Source: Pelodera strongyloides (Eukaryota > Nematoda > Chromadorea > Rhabditida > Rhabditidae). From it: a DNA stretch of 64,000 bases. Position numbers and translations under genes: made by a program. This document shows positions 37,395-48,764 of this stretch, piece by piece. The stretch's first letter is position 1; the number at the start of each line of letters is the position of its first letter. The stretch lies in the NCBI GenBank assembly GCA_036852015.1, contig JAANDG010000192.1:62001-126000 (forward strand). The letters are read 5' to 3'. The notes under the pieces were generated by a model. The model searched no databases. It was not told where the DNA came from and saw nothing but the letters and a program-made list of their open reading frames with translations.

Positions 37395-40300
37395 TTATTT
37401 CTCCGGCTTCTTCTTCTTCTTCGTGGCCGACTGTGCAAATTTCTTCTTCGACACGGTCTTCATTCTACTGTTTTGGTGCTTTCGAGTGTCATTCCTGGAA
37501 AGGATAAATAAAGAAAAAGGTCTTTAATAGCGACAGTTAATCAATAACATGAATTCAACTTGCTCATAATATCACTCGATAGGATTATGATTCCTATGAC
37601 ACAATTCAAAGACTACGGTATGTTAAACTACATGTGGCCTATCTACAAATTCCCTACCTATTCAACTTGGACTGATCTCTGCAACCTTTGCCACCTTCCC
37701 AGAAACGAGAACTCGCTCGGATCACGTTCTCTCCACAGCCAATACATGGTTTCGACTTCATGAACGCCTGAATAGACAAGGGTTTATCATTTTTGTGCGG
37801 AATTGATGGTAACTCTAGATAGTACCTACAGTACTATTCATTGTAAGGTGTGACTCGTAGATCTATCGTTGAAAGATCTCATCCGCTGAATCTGATGCCA
37901 AACCTAATTCGGAAATCGTAGTGTTTCAACTCTTGCATATATTGGCTTGTTTAACAGAAAAATTAATCAAGTTGACGTCTACGAAAGAGAGCGACGCATA
38001 TTCATATCACGAAACATACCTGTTCCTTACTACAGAATCCACATATCATCCTATTAGCGAGTTTCATCTCGTGTCCTCCTTCCTTATCTTCATGACACAC
38101 GTCACATGGGTACACTTTTCCGCAACAAGGGAATCTGAACTTTGTTGCACATACTTTTTGCTGATATTGAAATTGAGTGAGAAATGGGTAACAAAAATAA
38201 ATGAATACTTATGGCGCGGAGCTAAATTGTTACGCATATACATTTCTCGCAAGCTGCTAGATAATATCAAAATTAGCTACTCGTTCTCAACCGTAATCAT
38301 AATTTTCGACGACATGAGTAAAGAATATACAAAATCTTATTATACAAAGGAGAAGAGTTTAGTTTTTTTTTGTTTGAAGCCGCGTGTGAACGCAACGAAA
38401 ATTTGAATATCTAAAGGCTATAAAAGGAGAGCCGCCCGTCTTGAGCAAGCGAAATTCCACTTTATTTCATGATTTTTCAAGATACGTTGCAAACGTTTCA
38501 CATAAGTGTGCTCACTGATGTTCCTGCATCTTAGACTTTGAAAATCGCCTTAGGCGGCAATAGCCGTCTGGTAATAATAATACCTACCTAAACCAGCGAT
38601 GACTCTTCTTGTAATGCTTGCACGCTCCATAATCGGGCAGTGGATTTCCTTCACTCAACGCCGTAACAACGTCCGATTTCTTCTTCGGTTTCGGAATTCG
38701 ACGAGAGAAATCACTATCCTGAAACATAAAGTTCTTATCCGTAAGCACGGACATAGGTGTTAAAACTTAGCAACAGAATGCAACGTTTCAATTCTCATAA
38801 AACATCTTAACGCAAAGAACTAGTGAAGAGTAGAAACTGAATACTAACCTCCATCAGTGTTCTCTTCATGTCGCCGCGGAAACGGATCGCGGAGACGTCA
38901 AACTCACACACGGTGTGACATTTCTTGCACCATGACATGTGCTGTTCTCCAAAGTTGAGATTCTAAAACAGCAATCACTTACATTTGATAAATTATTGTG
39001 ATGTACTGGTCCCAACCACCAAAGTTTTTTGGTACCAACCACCAAAGTTAAGATTATATGGATTTATTGGAAGACTTGCTGTATTTCTTCGAGGATAGTT
39101 CTGGTATTGGGTATTAATTATATGGGTATTAATTGATCAACGTGCTATATTTATGGGGTATGGGTAAGAGATGCTTACTACCTTACCTGGTTTATGCAAA
39201 TTTAGAACATACTACAGTATATCAAGCCCCGCCCACCTGCACTTCATCCACCTGATTGCAGGCCAAACAGACAAACTTCATCCGAGTATTTCTCATAATA
39301 CAATCTATTGGCACACATCCAACTGCATCCATTCGTGCAAGAACAGAACTGTTCTCGTGCACCAGTTCGCCTTTGAGTCTGCAAGAAAGTACAGTAAGAA
39401 ATTAGTCATTTATCATGCACTGAATTAATTAACTTTACAGGATTCTAGAGGTGTACACGAAATACCGTAATCACTGCTATGCGATTCAAATTCAATAAGT
39501 AACCAACAAGTTAATTACAGTACGCTAGAGATGGTTACGTACATAAAAATATGCAACTCACAACCAAATATCTTGTTACAATATGCAACTAAAAATGTTA
39601 CAGATATTACAATTACAGTACGAGAACGTGTTCACTTACCGTATACTGTGAGCACACGAACATCGCGCACATCTCCATCCCACCTGCTTGCCATCCGTTC
39701 CGACCTAAATTAACATCAATAGGCACCCGTTCCTCTAAATCACTTATAAAGTACAGTATCCCTAATCACTTCCGTACCTCTCTGGCATTCTACTGAGTCT
39801 CCCGGATTCCAAACATCAACTGAAGTCAACTCAACACCAAACAAACCTCATGATCAGCTTGTTCCTTACATCTCGAGCACCGTGTACAAATATGAAGACG
39901 TTGTGGAATAAGTGATGCAATGTTTCCCGACTTATCGTTCCAAACGAGAAGCACCTGGAAATGAACACATTTGACATACACACAACAAAAATACTTCAAC
40001 ATTGACTGGTCACATTTTCATGTGTTCTTGATACTGATGCATAATCGCTAATGATTGATTTACTGAGCACTACTCCCAGTTGAGGACCACTCAAAACTAC
40101 TGTAAGAAAAAAAAACAATAATATCAGGATCAAGATGTAAACACCCCACATATTATCCACGTAAGTTACCTCATTCCTTAAAGGATCAAGCTCATGAATC
40201 AATACCGACCTCAATCGGTAGTTGCACATCGCTGGGTAGGGCTTCTGTAGTGATCCCGATATAGGCTCTGTCATCATCTCCTTGCTCGTCACCATTGTCC

Positions 40301-43300
40301 TCCTGATCTTCAGCCCCAATGTGATCATCGGTTTCTTCGTCAGAAGAACTCGATTCAGAATCACTATCCTCCTGAATAATAAAATAATAACACAACTACA
40401 AATAGAAGTAATAATAATTAATTATAATTATAATAGAACACTACCTCTTCAGCCTCTTGCAATGTTTCCTCAATTGTTACTTTCTCCAAATTTCCCGATA
40501 ATTTTTGGTCGTCTTCTTTCTACAATAGATAAAACTAGTGTAAAAAAAAATACGTAAAAACTGACATATGATGCCAATATATCACTAATAACCCAGCAAA
40601 AGATCTGCGTTCGGGGGGAATCGAACCCCCGTCGAATGCTTGGAAGGCATCCATGCTAACCATTACACCACGAACGCACATTTGTTGGCAGAGGCAATCC
40701 AATTAAGCGCGCAAGGAAAGGGATAACACACCTCTGCCGCAGGTGATTTCGCCGGCACAACTAGGAAAATACCAGCAGCTTCTGCATCAACCACCTGAAA
40801 GATAAAAGAAATTAAAATAAATAATATATCAGCAAAAAATCAAGACCAGTCTTCACATTTCTATCAAAAGATGTCTAAACCTAAAGTATGATTAACATTT
40901 TAAGTACATGTATTATAACATACAAAATTAATTAATTCACCAATTAATCACAATAACAATAATGTTTTGCAGCAAAATGATCTCAGTGCAAATCTGGGAT
41001 GCCTCTCACAGAATGTCAAGTGGCGAATGTAAGTATCGTCAACGATCGGCTACAATGGGCGGGGAGCGAACCCACGACCCTCGGCGTGAGCAACAGACAA
41101 CGCGCTGCGCCAAACGCCTACTCCGTGTCCAGAACAAAACGAGACACACAGCCCACTGAGCGAGGGCAAAACTGAAACACTAACCATTTTAGTCCTCCTG
41201 AGCCCATTCAAGAAGAATGTGAACAGTTTCCTATCGAAAACTTTGAGAAACCATTTCACAATCCCTTCAAAAGCATTTGCACGTTCCATTTCTGAGTACT
41301 TTTCCTAAATAAAGTGCTAATTGGCTTCTCGATCTCATTATGTAACTGCCTACTGTATATTGACTAATGACAGGACTAATTGTGTAATTTTCAACACTAC
41401 AACAATCTTGTTACGTATGATCTCATTATGTAACTGCGTACTTATTGACTAACAACAAAACTAATTATGCAATTTTAAATACTACAATAGAAAGCTAGCG
41501 TGTAATTTTTCAAAACCGAGCAAACATGTTGTGGCTGCGTCACTTGCACACAAATTGTGTTCAGTAATCAGTAAAACAATGCAAACTAAGGCCCCAAATC
41601 CTACTGAAAACAACCTAAAGACAGAGGCAAACACAATTAACTAACTAACACTACAATTATTACAGTTATTATATTCTTCGCTTCATCGTTGATGTAATTA
41701 CACAAAACGTCCGGCATGCATGGATTCTTCTGTTCGCGGTCCACTTTGAATTTACATGGTTCCAATGGGTACTCTTTGGGGAACTCCATAATAATGTACA
41801 CAGAGCGAACGTCGAACGGCTGAAACAAAAATCCCTTGATCAAATTGAACGCATTTCAGAGACTCATGGATAGATAAGACACACCCAAGATTAAAAAAAA
41901 CCATCATAACTTATGATAATGTTAGTGCGCAGGTACGCAATCGCTAATAACGTATGGAACGCACTATAAAAATTGCCCACAGTTCTACCAACACGCGTAC
42001 GTATAATAGACATGATGAATCGCACGCACACAATTCGGAATGTCCCTTCACATAATTAATAATTAGGGTTATCATCTACAGTGGAGCCCTAAAAACTTAC
42101 CCATTCAGGATCGGTTGGAGCGACAAAGAACTCTGCTCGGACTTCGCCTGATGGAAGGTCCTCAACAGTGGCATCTTTGAGAAAACGCCTCCTAAAATCA
42201 CACGCTTTTGTACCGGAACGTTTTTATCAAATCTTGACAAACAGAGTTACTGAAGCTGCAAGAGTAGTGGATAGCAATTACTTACTGTACTAAAGAATTC
42301 ATAGGAAAGGTATCGTTTGACGAGCCTACTTGATATACGTAATGTCGGAATTCCTCTGAGCAATAGCCTGTTCGGATCCTATTTGTTCCTTAGGTACTGT
42401 AATTCTTCTGGGCGGTCCAATCCTTTCCAGAGGCCTTCTGAGCACAGGCACGACCACTTCACCGGTCCTGGTCCCGTTTGAAACAGTAACAGGAACTAGA
42501 ATAATATTGCTTGTTGGATTTCAATATTTCGCTAAACAACGTGTGCAAACAACTTAAATGCTATTAAGTGATATGAAATATGGTTTAGAAACGAACGCTG
42601 TACACTCTCATGATTATTACAAAATGTTCCATTCCGTGTTCAAAGAAGAGCGTAGAAATTTGCATAGAATATAGTATACGTCCGTTCACATCGCTCGAAA
42701 TCACACCTACCGTACATAGCCTAAGCCCGCCGGCGAACTCACCGGCGAACCACCTCCGGAATTAGAATATTGCATAAATTTGGAGGGCTCATGGCTGAAC
42801 CACCTCCCGATTAGAATATTAGACATGTGAAGCCCGGCGGTGGTACGATAATTTTATTAGAAACGTATCGCAAACAGAGCTAATTTCGCGAACCAACTCC
42901 CGGGCTCACCGGCGAGGTTTACGCCCTGCTACCGTACCTTCAGCCTCAGCGTTCTCCGCGTTCTTGACAACTTCCGTCAAAATAGGATCCTGATGTTTGA
43001 AGCGGCATTTCTCACCGGAAAGACAGCCTTCTGGAGTGGAGAAGAATCTGCACACACGGTTGTCACGTCTGAAACCAAAATTATGACACCGGAGGAAGCA
43101 GTGGAAGTCCCTGCTAATTTACAGGAAACAAGAAATTATATCGGTATTACACACATACTCATAATTAATGGCTCAATCTAAGAGAATGATAAACCACAAG
43201 CATTAGGTAGTAGGCTGAAAGAGACACTGGAAAACCCCCAAGAGTATGGTCTCTCTTTCGCCCTAAAAAGCATAGAGGTCTCCTAACGTAATCAAATATC

Positions 43301-46145
43301 GCCTCAGCCTCATTCAAATCAAATACTGGAATTACACACCTCGCTCCACGTCCACGGTTACTGCTGCCCTTGGGCCTTTGATTCGTTGTTTTCTCACTCC
43401 CGCGTGTCATTCTGGCTGCGCCAACCTGAGGCCGTATTCACCACTACATTTACCCGGATAAAATCGTTTCCCGGGAAAGTATTTTACCCAAAATGACCAT
43501 TTTTACCTTTTCCCGGAATTCACCACTTTTTCCCTTTTCCCAAAAAGCGAGCTGGGAAACGGAAAATTTTACCCGAGCTTGGCACGGGTAAACCAGAAAT
43601 TACCCAAGTGTTGTGGTATATTTTTCGTCGAAAACATTTATTTAAACATTATTTCTGTGTTTTATTTGAATGTTTGACAATAATAACTATCTATTTCTTT
43701 AAGCAGCACAAAAAATTAAGGTATTTACGTTAGTTTTTTTCTATTCTCTTACATTATAACGATAAGAAAATATTGTAAGGGATATCTACTATATTACTAC
43801 ATGTTAGAAGGCAAATAATGCGACTTGAGCATTCGACAGACTTCCGAAAAGCTTGTCGTACTATGAAAATGCACGCGTCCGGCATATATTCTACCCTAAA
43901 TAAATGGTCTGAGTGTGCTATGGATGGAGTCAATGGACTATTACATTTTTCTCAAATCATAGCAAAGGAAGATATAGCTTAGGAAGTCTTGTATAAAAAA
44001 TATAATAGACGTCCCCCATCTCCATAAAAAGGTTTTGCGGCGAGTACTACCACCAAAGACAACACCATTCGTTGTGGTCTAGTGGTTAGGATTTGTGGCT
44101 CTCACCCACAAGGCCGGGGTTCGATTCCCCGCAACGGAAGCCTGTTTTTGCCCTTTATCTTACCGGGAGAATGTCTTTACAACCTATCTGTACAACCTTA
44201 TTAGCAATTTTTCGTTGGGTATTGTCCTTAAATCTCATCTAACGGAAATTGTGTTGATCCGAACTCTAACTATATATTAATAATTATTGAGCGTGCTTAT
44301 ATTAAGAACGAAAATATACAAATTTATTATTACAATGAAAATTAAGCATAAACATATCAAATAATCATATTTTCCTTGAATTTCCCCTTGGGTAAAATTC
44401 CCCGTTTCCCAAATGGAGTGTGAATTCGGGGAGGGATAAAAAGTTTTCCGGAAAGGGCAAAAATATTTCCCGGGAAGGATTTTCGTTAGGAAATTGTCCC
44501 TGGGTAATTTGTTTTCCCGGGGAATTTTTTCCGTAAGAATGGTGAATACGGCCTCTGAAGAAAAATGAAAAACAATATCGGCAAGCTGGAGTACTAGGCA
44601 TAAATCTCAGCGAGAAATCCAAATGTGTTTCCCGATATACCGTTTATTTATGATAAGTTGCTAGCTCAAAACCACCTTCCAAATTTAAGCAATATGCTAA
44701 TTTGGAAGGTGGCTTCATCGGTCAGTTCGCTAACGGGATTATGCCCAGCTGGAGTAGGCAAGAACTCTTGACACACCGAATTCGTATAGCAATAATTCAC
44801 ACCGGGTTAGTGGTTAGTTAATTGACTTTACCTTTACCTTACCGGATTTCCTATCCTAATTACAAATGCATAACATAATTACCTGATTTGTTTCCGCTTG
44901 TCCTGTTACGTCCGATTCTTGGCCATTCACTTCTTCCACGGCATTCTTATCCAAATTTCGCAAAACCTTTGATACAGTAGTCGGTTGCCTGCCGATTCTA
45001 AACGCGTTTTGAATGAAACACATATCCAGCTAGCTATGAACAAGAGAACAAGTTTGTAACTGCACAAGACAGTTTGCCGGCCACACCCACCCACAAAACA
45101 AACAGACAAACTACAAGGACCGTATTATAAACTACAAAGCAAAGCATACCCGTTTTCACCGCCTCTTCCCCGTCCTCTGAAAGGCCTTCGAAGCCCTCGC
45201 CCACGCCCACGATTAAAGGGTTTCCCATCAGTTGGGTTCATCGACGTATCGTCTGTCACCAAAGTTACCGTAGTGTAGGAGCCTAAACTATTAATGTAAA
45301 GTCCCAAGCAGAGTTCCATTTCCCCCTGATGCCAAAAAAAGCTAAAAATCACATTAAAAAGGCTTGCAAACCAGCTAGCTGTTAGTAGTAATAAGTTGAC
45401 AATAAACATTGGCATTCCAAAAAAGTACACTGTGTTGTGTGGTGTATGCTAAATTGGAATTGGAAATTAACGTGGTCACACCGTCACACAAGAAGAGAAT
45501 TAGATACATAACATATTAACTTACCAGTATTCTGTGAAAGCTTTTCGTGTTGTGTGTTGTCTACATTTCTGTGAGTTCCTCGCCCACGCCCAGTACCACG
45601 GCTGCCACTACCACGCATTGCTCCATCTGCAATATGAACACATGGAAGTACTGCGGCTAGTAATAATAAAGTACTGCGGCTAGTATCTATCAGTTAGCAA
45701 AGTGTCAAGAATACATGATTACACCCACAGTCAGCTCTAAGTACGTCAGAAGAGGAACACGGTGCCGCTAATACACGCTAATGTTTATATAGATTTTCAT
45801 GAACTGTGATTTTCAGAAAAGGAAAACGAACCTCCACGAAATTTCCTGAATTCCCGCCTGGAGCTGTCTGCCTGAAAGAAACAACTTTATTGGGAGACCG
45901 GGAGCAGAGGTCGAGAGCGAAAGCAAGTAAAACTCAAAAGTGCTGCAAAACTTAGCAGATAATGACTTGGTAGATACCTTGTTGAAAAGCGAAAAGGATG
46001 TTGCAAAAAAGGATGTTGATATTGCAAAAGTTGTTATAAACTACAAAGTACTAACCTGTGCGCCTAATCCTCTCCGTTGCTGACTCCCAGTGCCAGATGG
46101 GCGCTTATCTTTTGGTTCTTCACGTTCCTGGCCCTGCGTATCCAT
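37395..46145 (-). CDS. RG-rich, CCCH, RWD and CHY zinc-finger protein
   Basis: Twenty-two exons with unbroken phase give 786 residues. In transcript order: 46145-46056, 45871-45832, 45626-45525, 45252-45150, 44997-44883, 43425-43340, 43068-42938, 42495-42339, 42191-42101, 41819-41664, 41304-41185, 40794-40732, 40519-40445, 40371-40210, 39954-39847, 39704-39640, 39378-39252, 38962-38849, 38718-38588, 38134-38020, 37767-37658, 37494-37395. Parts: RG/RGG-type stretch (about 20-180), CCCH finger at about 185-204 (C-x8-C-x5-C-x3-H), RWD domain about 240-370 (VYIIMEFPKEYPLEPCKF), acidic Ser/Asp/Glu linker (about 444-490), Cys/His-rich CHY module about 520-735 (CKHYKKSHRWFRFPCCGK; YPCDVCHE; CGFCSKEQ), and a Lys-rich tail. 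No RING is seen, unlike RCHY1-type ligases. RGG plus CCCH suggests RNA binding; RWD suggests protein contacts. Both are inference. Confidence 0.88.
40606..40677 (-). tRNA. tRNA-Gly (TCC)
   Basis: 72 nt. The acceptor stem GCGTTCG/CGAACGC pairs fully, with discriminator A. The D-arm contains TGGTGTAATGGTTAGCAT, the anticodon loop is CTTCCAA, and the T-arm GGGGGTTCGATTCCCCC is intact. The transcript strand has TTTT within a few bases downstream. It lies in an intron (40520-40731) of the CHY gene on the same strand. Confidence 0.97.
41056..41130 (-). repeat. tRNA-like sequence, probable SINE or pseudogene fragment
   Basis: The minus strand has an A-box-like TTGGCGCAGCGCG and a B-box-like GTGGGTTCGCTCCCC spaced as in a tRNA, with a pairable T-stem. 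The acceptor ends (GGACACG and CCGCCCA) do not pair. It lies in a CHY-gene intron. It is more likely a tRNA-derived remnant than a working tRNA. Confidence 0.5.
43426..44556. mobile_element. 1.1-kb inverted-repeat transposon carrying a tRNA-Glu gene
   Basis: The termini CTGAGGCCGTATTCACCAC and GGTGAATACGGCCTC are inverted. Imperfect inversion continues for about 170 bp (shared words TTCCCGGGAAA, GGGAAACGG and AATTTTACCC). The interior is AT-rich and encodes no transposase. A tRNA-Glu sits at 44068. It occupies the CHY-gene intron between exons 5 and 6, and its left terminus abuts exon 6. Confidence 0.8.
44068..44139 (+). tRNA. tRNA-Glu (CTC)
   Basis: 72 nt. The acceptor stem TTCGTTG/CAACGGA pairs with one T-G wobble. 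TGGTCTAGTGGTTAGGATT forms the D-arm, the anticodon is CTC in loop CTCTCAC, and the T-arm is CGGGGTTCGATTCCCCG. A TTTTT stretch at 44145 would end pol III transcription. It lies inside the 43426-44556 transposon, antisense to the CHY gene. Confidence 0.95.
44672..44713. repeat. Short hairpin
   Basis: CCACCTTCCAAATT and AATTTGGAAGGTGG flank a short centre (TAAGCAATATGCT). It lies in the CHY-gene intron just outside the 1.1-kb element. No function can be assigned. Confidence 0.6.
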
Positions 46146-46639
46146 GCTGAAACTAGAAACAAGTGAAAGTGACTTAAATGAAGAAACGTGTAGATGCAGT
46201 ACGTGTATTCAATACAAATTCACAATGATACAGAAAGAGAGAGACGCATTACATTACGATTTTCAAAGTTCTTTTCAAAGACGAATTACTTTACATTACG
46301 ATTTTCAAAGTTTATTATTGTATGCACAAGTGCTGACCGCCGAAAGAGTGAGGACGAAACAGCGAGTTCAAATAGTTAATAAGAAAAGAACAACAACATT
46401 TAAAAATAACAAATTTTAGTTGTGCACTTTGAAAATTTTCCGGTCGAGCTCAAAACTACGCAATAACTCTGCATTACGAATGACGTGCCAATTCGTGTTT
46501 CGGCGCATTGCGTTGCTGCCACTGGACATAATATGAGAAGAACCAATTATCCGAACCAAAAAGAGCTCCGATCAAAAGTAAATTCCAACAACTTTTTAAC
46601 TTGACGAAAGCCCTACTAAGCCAACGCCTTCGGCTTACA

Positions 46640-46990
46640 ATCCCAAAATTTACTCCAAATAGTTCCACACAGGAAAGTGGAAACCTCGATATGACCCCGA
46701 TTCTTCCAAAAAACCCCGATATGGCCCCGATCAAGTCCCGATATGGGCCGGATCACAAATAATCCGGCCCATATCGGGAACAAGGCCCGATATGGCCCCG
46801 ATCCTCTCAAAAAAAAAAACCGATATGGCCCCGATTATTTCTCGAAAAACCCCGATATGGCCCCGATCATTTCACAAAACCCCGATATGGCCCCGCTTAT
46901 TTTCCAAAAAACCCGGATATGACTGTGACCCCGATCAAGGCCGGATTTTTTGAGGGACGTGGTCGGGGCCATATCGGGGTTTTTGGTTTT
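46640..46990. repeat. Degenerate array of CCCCGATATGGCCCCGAT units
   Basis: At least seven direct copies of CCCGATATGGCCCCGAT-like words are spaced by short A-rich linkers (TTCCAAAAAA, TTTCACAAAA). Two inverted copies are included (CCGGATCACAAATAATCCGG and GGGGCCATATCGGGG). It lies 5' of the CHY gene, between two divergent genes. The other intergenic sequence, 46991-48764, has a MITE remnant at 47455 and no convincing gene. Confidence 0.75.
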
Positions 46991-47454
46991 CGATGAATTT
47001 CCCAAGTTAGTACATACGGTAGGCGTTGGATTTCCACAAAGTTAAAATTATTCCCAAATGTGTATCGTGCTCTCTACCTGAAGGAAGTGAATTTAGAGGC
47101 GTTTTTTCATTATATCAGAGTGAAACGACACCTAATGCTTCATTGCTCCCAGAAATGTAGATTTACAGAACTTCGCTAATAAAATGCGAAGTGATGTAAT
47201 GTCAAAACAAACATGGTGGAAAAAGCAAACAAAAATCGCACCAATGCTTGAATTTGACCCATACTTTGTGTAATGACATATGATATGGAGATTTATATAT
47301 CCAAATGTTTCCGAAGGTACAGTACTTTATAAGACTTCATAGTTGAACGGATACGGCTTACATACTTTCAACCACACTTCTCAACTCATCGTATCGGATG
47401 GTCTCATGAAGTTCTGACGTTCAGTAACCTATCACGATCCAAGCTATCACGATC

Positions 47455-47575
47455 CTGCGTATCCTATGTAAGTTTGGTGCCGGAAGTTGCAGGACGGGGA
47501 CCAAATTTGCATAGGATACATAGGATATGCGTATCATATGCAAATTTTCCAAGGTACAAAACGGCTTTAAACTCT
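47455..47575. mobile_element. MITE remnant related to 14600-14793
   Basis: It has TGCGTATCCTATGTAAGTTT on the left. The right side, ACATAGGATATGCGTATCAT with GCAAATTTTCCAAG and CGGCTTTAAA, matches the right half of the 14600 element. It is shorter and less symmetrical. Confidence 0.55.
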
Positions 47576-48764
47576 ACCTCATGTCTTTATTTTACAGTTT
47601 AACAACACTCCATTCTAGGCAATCCTAATTTATCCCCGCAGTTTGATCTATTGGTGTCCCGTTAGAAAAGCAAAAAAAAAAAACGGTTGATGTTTCGGCG
47701 ATGAACGATGAATTAGCAGCTTGAAGATGTTTTATTGTCTTCCAAATTCGGATGTGTACCGTATACGGGAGACAACTATTCTTTGTTTGCAGACATTCTA
47801 CTAAGCGGATAGGGTTCTCTTTCGAACAAGACTCTCTTTGTGCAACGCTTCTCAGTCACTGAAAACAGTTCGGAAAACACAAGAGAAAACTGAAAATAAA
47901 CTGGTATACTGTAAGCTGTAGGGTACGTTTTGTTGGACGACAGCTTCTGCACTATAAGCATGTAAAGCAAAGCTGAAGGGAACTGGGCGCTTACCATTTC
48001 CGTTGCTATCTGTGGGTCATCCAAAAGCAAAAGAACCTCACAGAACCTGCATTTCACATGCCTTTTTGTTCCTGCATTTTTTTCTGCGGACTATCATATG
48101 AATCTACCACTTGACCTGTGTACTACAAGTCAACTTGACCAAATTTCATAGCCATCCCCATTAGCATTAGTATATCATAATCCAGCATCTTCCCCCGTTC
48201 TGGATCACTCTCTTCACGAACACATTTGCATGTTTGTTTGTTTGTTTGTTTGTTTGTACATATTCCCTATTCTATTCTATTCTCATTGTCTTATGTGCTG
48301 TTCCCCCAAGTATCCGTTTCTGTGTCCGCGCGGGATTAAATGCAAACTATTTACCGCCCCCTTTTCTGCGCCTGCATGCCGAAAGGTTTTTGTCCATATA
48401 TCGCCTGTGAAGAGCAATCAATCCGTTTTTTTCGGCTAATACTTCAGATAATTACTTATTCGTGAAGAAACAAATTCAGAGACTTTTCAAGGCTAATTAA
48501 CGGAACTTAACTTTCTTTGTCCTGAAGACTGACGTCATAAACAAGATTCTATATTGTGGATGCTGCAAGAACCAACAATACAGTACCTGTACCTACACAA
48601 CTAAACAACTCATTGCAGATTTTATTGCACTTGATTCCTATTTCTACTTATACCAGTCCAGTTGTATTTATATATAAATTCCTTCGAAGTATAGGCTTTA
48701 TAGATGTTCAGTAAATGTTTATTTACATAAACATTCTTGGAAGTCCATAATTTCTTTGTTCACA

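Noticed and set aside
37921..38406. 161-codon plus-strand frame
   Set aside because: It overlaps an exon of the CHY gene on the other strand, whose CCGKVYPCDVCHE reading is unmistakable.
41056..41130. Third true tRNA gene
   Set aside because: The acceptor ends do not pair and no clear anticodon arm forms; it is kept only as a tRNA-like repeat.
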